The notes beneath the pieces were generated by a model, which did no database searches, was not told the origin of the DNA, and saw only the letters and a list, made by a program, of their open reading frames with translations. The translations under genes and the position numbers were made by a program. A stretch of 64,000 bases of DNA, taken from NCBI GenBank assembly GCA_910586605.1, contig CAJUJR010000003.1, positions 3,344-67,343 of the forward strand, in the 5' to 3' direction. The DNA comes from an uncultured Lachnospiraceae bacterium (GTDB lineage Bacteria; Bacillota; Clostridia; Lachnospirales; Lachnospiraceae). Positions 60,508 through 64,000 of the stretch are shown here, in pieces. How positions within the stretch are numbered: position 1 is the stretch's first letter; the number at the start of each line of letters is the position of its first letter.

Positions 60508-61008
60508 ATGAAATGGAAGAAGGCTTGCTTTGGAATTTTTATCTTTTCCCTGTTATTGGGTTTAGACCAGGTTACAAAACATCTTGCCGTAATTCATTTA
60601 AAAGAACAGGAGCCATTGCCTTTTATCCAGGATGTATTTGAATTACAATACTTGGAAAATTTTGGGGCGGCATTTGGCGTTTTACAGAACCAACGGATAT
60701 TGCTTTTGGCAGTAACATCAATTGTTTTACTGTTGTTATGTTTTTTTTATTGGAAAATACCGGTGGGGAAACGATACTTTCCTATGCAGTGTACTATAGT
60801 GCTAATAGCAGCTGGGGCAGTCGGTAATTTGATTGACCGGCTCCTGCATGGGTATGTTGTAGATTTTTTTTATTTCAAACTGATTGATTTTCCTATTTTT
60901 AATGTTGCAGACTGCTATGTTGTAATTGCCGCCTTTTTTGCTGTTGTTTTAATTGGGTTTTATTATAAAGAGGAAGAACTGACATTTTGGAAGAAGGAGA
61001 AAAATTAA
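60508..61008 (+). CDS. lspA: Lipoprotein signal peptidase (signal peptidase II)
   Basis: The 166-residue membrane aspartyl protease has four helices. The catalytic aspartates lie in GAVGNLIDRLLHGYVVDFF and FNVADCYVV. It cleaves prolipoproteins before the lipidated cysteine; substrates in this window include the small lipoprotein at 4.2 kb and the dac product. The ATG follows TTGGAGGATTGCT. Confidence 0.95.
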   Translation: MKWKKACFGIFIFSLLLGLDQVTKHLAVIHLKEQEPLPFIQDVFELQYLENFGAAFGVLQNQRILLLAVTSIVLLLLCFFYWKIPVGKRYFPMQCTIVLIAAGAVGNLIDRLLHGYVVDFFYFKLIDFPIFNVADCYVVIAAFFAVVLIGFYYKEEELTFWKKEKN

Positions 61009-61010
61009 TA

Positions 61011-61952
61011 TTGGACAAGATAGCAGAAGAGAGTATACAAACTATAGAATATACTGTATCAGAAGATGGGGCAGGAATGCGTCTGGATCAGTTTCTATCA
61101 AAGAAGCTTACAGACGTTTCCCGCTCTTTTTTACAAAAACAGATTAAGGAACAGTCCATTTTAATAAATGGAAAAGCAGCAAAAGCAGGAAATAAACTAA
61201 ATATAAAAGACAAGGTACAGGTTACCTTAGAACCGCCAAAAGAGCTTCAAATTGAGGCAGAAAATATTCCATTGGATATTTTATATGAAGATGAGGATAT
61301 TATTGTGATAAATAAGCCGAAACAGATGGTTGTCCATCCTGCTCCAGGACATTACTCTGGCACGGTTGTAAATGCCCTTTTATATCATTGCAAGGATTCC
61401 CTTTCTGGCATTAATGGGGTTATGCGCCCTGGCATTGTACATCGGATTGACCAGGATACCACAGGTGCAATTGTAATCTGTAAAAATGATATGGCGCACA
61501 ATTTTATTGCCCAGCAGTTAAAAGAGCATTCAATTACCAGGGCGTATCATGCAATCGTCTGCAATTCGCTAACACAAGTACAAGGAACCATCCAGGGGAC
61601 GCTTGGAAGGCATCCGGTAGACCGTAAGAAGATGGCTGTGAATGTTAAAAACGGGAAAATAGCAGTTACACATTACCAGGTGCTGGATTCCTTAAATGGA
61701 AAATATACTTATATTTGCTGTAAACTGGAAACTGGACGGACACATCAAATCCGCGTCCATATGGCAAGCATTGGCAATCCAGTTCTTGGCGACAGTATTT
61801 ATGGGCCGGCGAAATGCCCATTTCATCTGACAGGGCAGACACTTCATGCAAAAACACTTGGTTTTATCCATCCACGTACAAAGAAATATATGGAATTTGA
61901 CGCGCCGCTGCCAGAATATTTTGAAAAGCTGTTACGGATACTTAAACAATAG
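61011..61952 (+). CDS. rluD: RluA/RluD-family 23S rRNA pseudouridine synthase
   Basis: The protein has an N-terminal S4 domain (MRLDQFLSKKLTDVSRSFLQKQI) and a catalytic domain with MVVHPAPGHYSGT, HRIDQDTTGAIV (catalytic Asp), LETGRTHQIRVHM and LHAKTLGFIHP. It isomerises uridines in 23S rRNA. The start is uncertain: TTG 61011 follows GAAGGAGA by 11 bases just after the lspA stop, while TTG 60987 would overlap lspA. lspA-rluD is a common pair. Confidence 0.92.
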   Translation: MDKIAEESIQTIEYTVSEDGAGMRLDQFLSKKLTDVSRSFLQKQIKEQSILINGKAAKAGNKLNIKDKVQVTLEPPKELQIEAENIPLDILYEDEDIIVINKPKQMVVHPAPGHYSGTVVNALLYHCKDSLSGINGVMRPGIVHRIDQDTTGAIVICKNDMAHNFIAQQLKEHSITRAYHAIVCNSLTQVQGTIQGTLGRHPVDRKKMAVNVKNGKIAVTHYQVLDSLNGKYTYICCKLETGRTHQIRVHMASIGNPVLGDSIYGPAKCPFHLTGQTLHAKTLGFIHPRTKKYMEFDAPLPEYFEKLLRILKQ

Positions 61953-62003
61953 GCTTGCTGGTTTCCTGTGGCGATGCAGCAAGCCTTAGCAATATTATTA
62001 TTT
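61951..62003. terminator. Terminator between rluD and the tyrosine recombinase gene
   Basis: AGGCTTGCT (61951-61959) and AGCAAGCCT (61978-61986) pair perfectly; a T-rich tract follows at 61991-62003. It lies between converging genes. Confidence 0.7.
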
Positions 62004-62004
62004 T

Positions 62005-63066
62005 TTACTTCCGCAATGTTACGGCTGATGCAGCGCTTCGTTTTTTATCATCCTCCAAAGCGGCATAATGTTTTCTTGTGGTATTTACGTCATTATGCCC
62101 AAGGACTTCTGCTACTAGGTAAATATCGCTTGTTTCACGGTACAGCGTCGTACCATAGGTACTCCGCAGCTTATGTGGCGTAATATGTTTAAACTGTGTA
62201 ATCTGCCCGGCATATTCGCTGACCAGGTTTTCAATCGCCTGGATACTGATTCTGCGCCGCTGGATAGAGTAGAACAGGGCATGTTCATGGCCTGCTACCG
62301 GCTGGATATTTTCCCTTGTTATTTCTATATAATTTTTTAATGCGTTGCGGACTTCTTCCCCAAAATAAACATATTCTTCTTTGCCGCCTTTCCGTATAAT
62401 ACGGATTCGGTTTTCGCGGAAATCAACATCCTCAATATCCAGGCCGACACATTCCGATACACGGATTCCTGTCCCCAAAAACAAAGTAAAAATAGCAAGG
62501 TTCCTTAGTTTGTTCTTTTCGTAAAACGATTTTTTTCGTCCAGTAAGCTGTTCCCCCGCATGTTCTACAAGATTTAAAAGTTCAGAGACTTCTTCAGCAT
62601 CCAGACGGATAATTTCTCTGTCATGAAGTTTTGGCATATCGACGATTGTAGTAGGGTTATTCTTTAAAAAATCCCGTTTTTGGTAATATAAATAGAATTT
62701 TCGGAGGGAAGCAAGTTTCCGGTGGATTCCACGTTCATCGTTAGAATATGTTTTTCCCTCATAAGTATATAATTTTAAATATTCTAGATATTCTTCAATA
62801 TCTACTGATTCCAGGGAATCTAAGTTATCAAGCGTCAGTGAGGAAATTTTTTCACTCTGGAACGAGGGGTTTGCTGACAGAAGAAAACGGAAAAAAGTCC
62901 GTATATCATAGGCATAGCCAATACGTGTATTTATAGAGGAAGTTGGCTCAATTCCACGGAAAAAATCTTTTGCAAAAGGCGGAAAATCTTTTAGCAGCTC
63001 ACGGAGCTTATTGATATTTTTTGCATTTTTTGTTTGGTGATATGTCTGATGGTTTGATGTACCCAT
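62005..63066 (-). CDS. XerC/D-like tyrosine recombinase
   Basis: The 353-residue protein has a SAM-like N-terminal core-binding domain (residues 20-150). Its catalytic domain has Arg in LGTGIRVSE, Lys in RKGGKEEYV, HKLR in TPHKLRSTYGT, His in LGHNDVNTT and the tyrosine in RKHY. All catalytic residues are present, so it should cut and join DNA. AAGGAGAAAAGAA precedes the ATG. No attachment sites, excisionase or cargo genes are visible, so it may be the chromosomal dimer-resolution type or a stable Lachnospiraceae integrase rather than a mobile element. Confidence 0.88.
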   Translation of the reverse strand: MGTSNHQTYHQTKNAKNINKLRELLKDFPPFAKDFFRGIEPTSSINTRIGYAYDIRTFFRFLLSANPSFQSEKISSLTLDNLDSLESVDIEEYLEYLKLYTYEGKTYSNDERGIHRKLASLRKFYLYYQKRDFLKNNPTTIVDMPKLHDREIIRLDAEEVSELLNLVEHAGEQLTGRKKSFYEKNKLRNLAIFTLFLGTGIRVSECVGLDIEDVDFRENRIRIIRKGGKEEYVYFGEEVRNALKNYIEITRENIQPVAGHEHALFYSIQRRRISIQAIENLVSEYAGQITQFKHITPHKLRSTYGTTLYRETSDIYLVAEVLGHNDVNTTRKHYAALEDDKKRSAASAVTLRK

Positions 63067-63282
63067 TTCTTTTCTCCTTATAATATGTTAAATCAAGTGA
63101 TGTTATTACTCCGGCTGTTAAATACCGTAACTTTTTCTGGTCTAAATGTTCATTTACCTTCGTTGATGTCCACAATAGGATATCTTAAGAATAACATACT
63201 ACTGCCGATTTATCAATAACTATTTGAAAAACTGGAGTTTATCCAAGAGTTAAAAATACTCTCCAACCGCTGCAAATTTACT

Positions 63283-63648
63283 TTAGCGGCGGTTGTTTGT
63301 GATAATCCTTTCCAAATTTGTAAGATCAGAGCCTGACAGGTTTTGGTTAGCAAGATAATCTGTAATAAAATTAGAGACAGAACCATTATACAGCTTATCC
63401 AGTAAGGCCCTAGTTTCAATATCCTGGATTTTCCTTTTTGTAATATTTGCTTTACATAGAAAGCCAGGGTCTTCCCGGATAATGGCGCCTTTATTGATCA
63501 GACGCTTGATTACGGTATAGGTCGTGTTTTTTTCCCAACCAATATATTCCTTAATAATTTTAGAAATATCTTTCGCTGCCAGTTCCTTGTTGGACCATAA
63601 TAGTTCCATAACATTTAATTCTCCCTCATGCAGACGTATTTCCTTCAT
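63283..63648 (-). CDS. BlaI/MecI/CopY-family repressor without a BlaR1 partner
   Basis: The 121-residue protein (MKEIRLHEGELNVMELLWSNKELAAKDISKII, WEKNTTYTVIKRLINKGAIIRED) is a BlaI-type winged helix. ATG 63648 follows GGAGG by 9 bases; a longer frame from 63729 crosses a dispersed repeat and is less likely. Downstream on the same strand lies the recombinase gene, not a BlaR1 protease, and nothing upstream inside the window is a partner. A TGTAAT-AA-ATTACA dyad at 63777-63790 could be its operator. Effector and targets are unknown. Confidence 0.82.
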   Translation of the reverse strand: MKEIRLHEGELNVMELLWSNKELAAKDISKIIKEYIGWEKNTTYTVIKRLINKGAIIREDPGFLCKANITKRKIQDIETRALLDKLYNGSVSNFITDYLANQNLSGSDLTNLERIITNNRR

Positions 63649-63776
63649 GAGCTCATACCTCCGTTTAAGTAATAAGTTATTTTCTATCCGTCTAATACCA
63701 CACAGGCACTGCCGCCAAGTGTAAAGCATGTTTGGCTCGTTTCATACACGAGATTAAATATACTACATATATAGAA

Positions 63777-63790
63777 TGTAATAAATTACA
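63777..63790. promoter_or_regulatory. Possible operator of the orphan BlaI-type repressor
   Basis: TGTAAT-AA-ATTACA is a perfect 6-bp-arm dyad 129 bases upstream of the start codon. It differs in form from the TATAC-N4-GTATA dyads at 29740-29971. Confidence 0.35.
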
Positions 63791-63811
63791 ATAGTAGAAT
63801 AATGTATGCAT

Positions 63812-63867
63812 AACATTGGCATAGTTACCTGTAAAACACTATTTAAGCAGATAACTATGCCAAATTA
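63812..63867. repeat. Strong inverted repeat near the window end
   Basis: TTGGCATAGTTA (63816-63827) and TAACTATGCCAA (63852-63863) are exactly complementary, and pairing extends to 16 bp with one mismatch, around a loop of about 16 bases. No T tract follows on either strand. Confidence 0.75.
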
Positions 63868-64000
63868 TACATATACCTATTCTACTAGTGGCGTATACAT
63901 TCGTCAATAGTTAAATGAAATAAATATAATTCTATTTGTTACTATGTGTTACTATTCACAGCCAATCGTAGCCGGATCTCAATAAAAAATCTCTTCCCCT

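Larger units (their letters stand above)
63649..64000. other. 352-bp A/T-rich end region without a visible gene
   Basis: It contains the GCCGCCAAGTGTAAAG...GTTTGGCTCGTT repeat (about 63710-63755), the TGTAAT-AA-ATTACA dyad (63777-63790), a 16-bp inverted repeat (63816-63863) and the 20-base segment shared with 32585 (63948-63967). Confidence 0.6.

Noticed and set aside
62005..63729. Integrase plus repressor as the edge of a prophage or integrative element
   Set aside because: No excisionase, replication or structural genes and no attachment-site repeats are visible; evidence is too thin inside this window.

Overview
The window looks like a chromosomal segment of a spore-forming, Gram-positive Clostridia, most likely a Lachnospiraceae member. 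The reasons are: Spo0A and a sporulation-type polysaccharide deacetylase; a complete MreBCD-PBP2-RodA-MinCDE block; DivIVA/SepF/YlmH; strong AGGAGG-type ribosome binding sites; several TTG and GTG starts; moderate GC; and many short dispersed repeats between genes. I see no rRNA, tRNA, CRISPR array, prophage block or insertion sequence. The taxonomic call is inference from gene content, not from a marker gene.

Layout. 1-12.5 kb: end of a TcdA-like gene, a response regulator with a SARP-like output domain, Spo0A, citrate synthase, a small acidic lipoprotein, a HAD-GNAT fusion (minus strand), a DUF1015 protein, glycogen branching enzyme, an MscS channel, a CorA-like transporter, and an XRE regulator with membrane helices (minus). 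12.5-21.8 kb is the most accessory part: a MATE exporter coupled to an unusual PAS-CPBP membrane protein, a 64-aa conserved-looking protein, a histidine phosphatase, a Fic protein overlapping a CHASE2-adenylate cyclase, a TIM-barrel isomerase and a 5'-deleted trmO remnant. 21.8-32.3 kb: tmcAL divergent from ackA, a cyclophilin, a Gfo/Idh/MocA oxidoreductase, a large secreted GH53 galactanase with two LacI-type operators, and a BlaI-BlaR1-like pair behind a duplicated promoter-operator module. 32.7-43.6 kb: a short RelA/SpoT protein coupled to a sulfite/nitrite reductase, then mutS, mutL, miaA and a YnbB-like PLP enzyme.

43.8-61.9 kb is a cell-envelope and division region. radC-mreB-mreC-mreD-mrdA-minC-minD-minE-rodA-mgsA-dac forms one colinear block for elongation, wall synthesis and septum placement. 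An HlyD-like protein-yggS-sepF-yggT-ylmH-divIVA-lspA-rluD block follows, divided from the first by a perfect bidirectional terminator and a DUF378 gene. Both MinE and DivIVA are present, so two kinds of topology factor occur together. The window ends with a tyrosine recombinase and an orphan BlaI-type repressor on the minus strand.

The most interesting structure is mostly outside the genes. One is a family of 5' leader elements (hairpin, conserved spacer, covarying hairpin, G-rich ribosome site, start codon) placed directly before four unrelated genes. Others are a 62-bp downstream repeat (two copies 60/62 identical plus a diverged third), fold-back repeats, paired BlaI-type operators, and 72-bp and 33-bp tandem repeats inside divIVA. 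All motif and repeat statements were read by eye; no alignment or database search was run.
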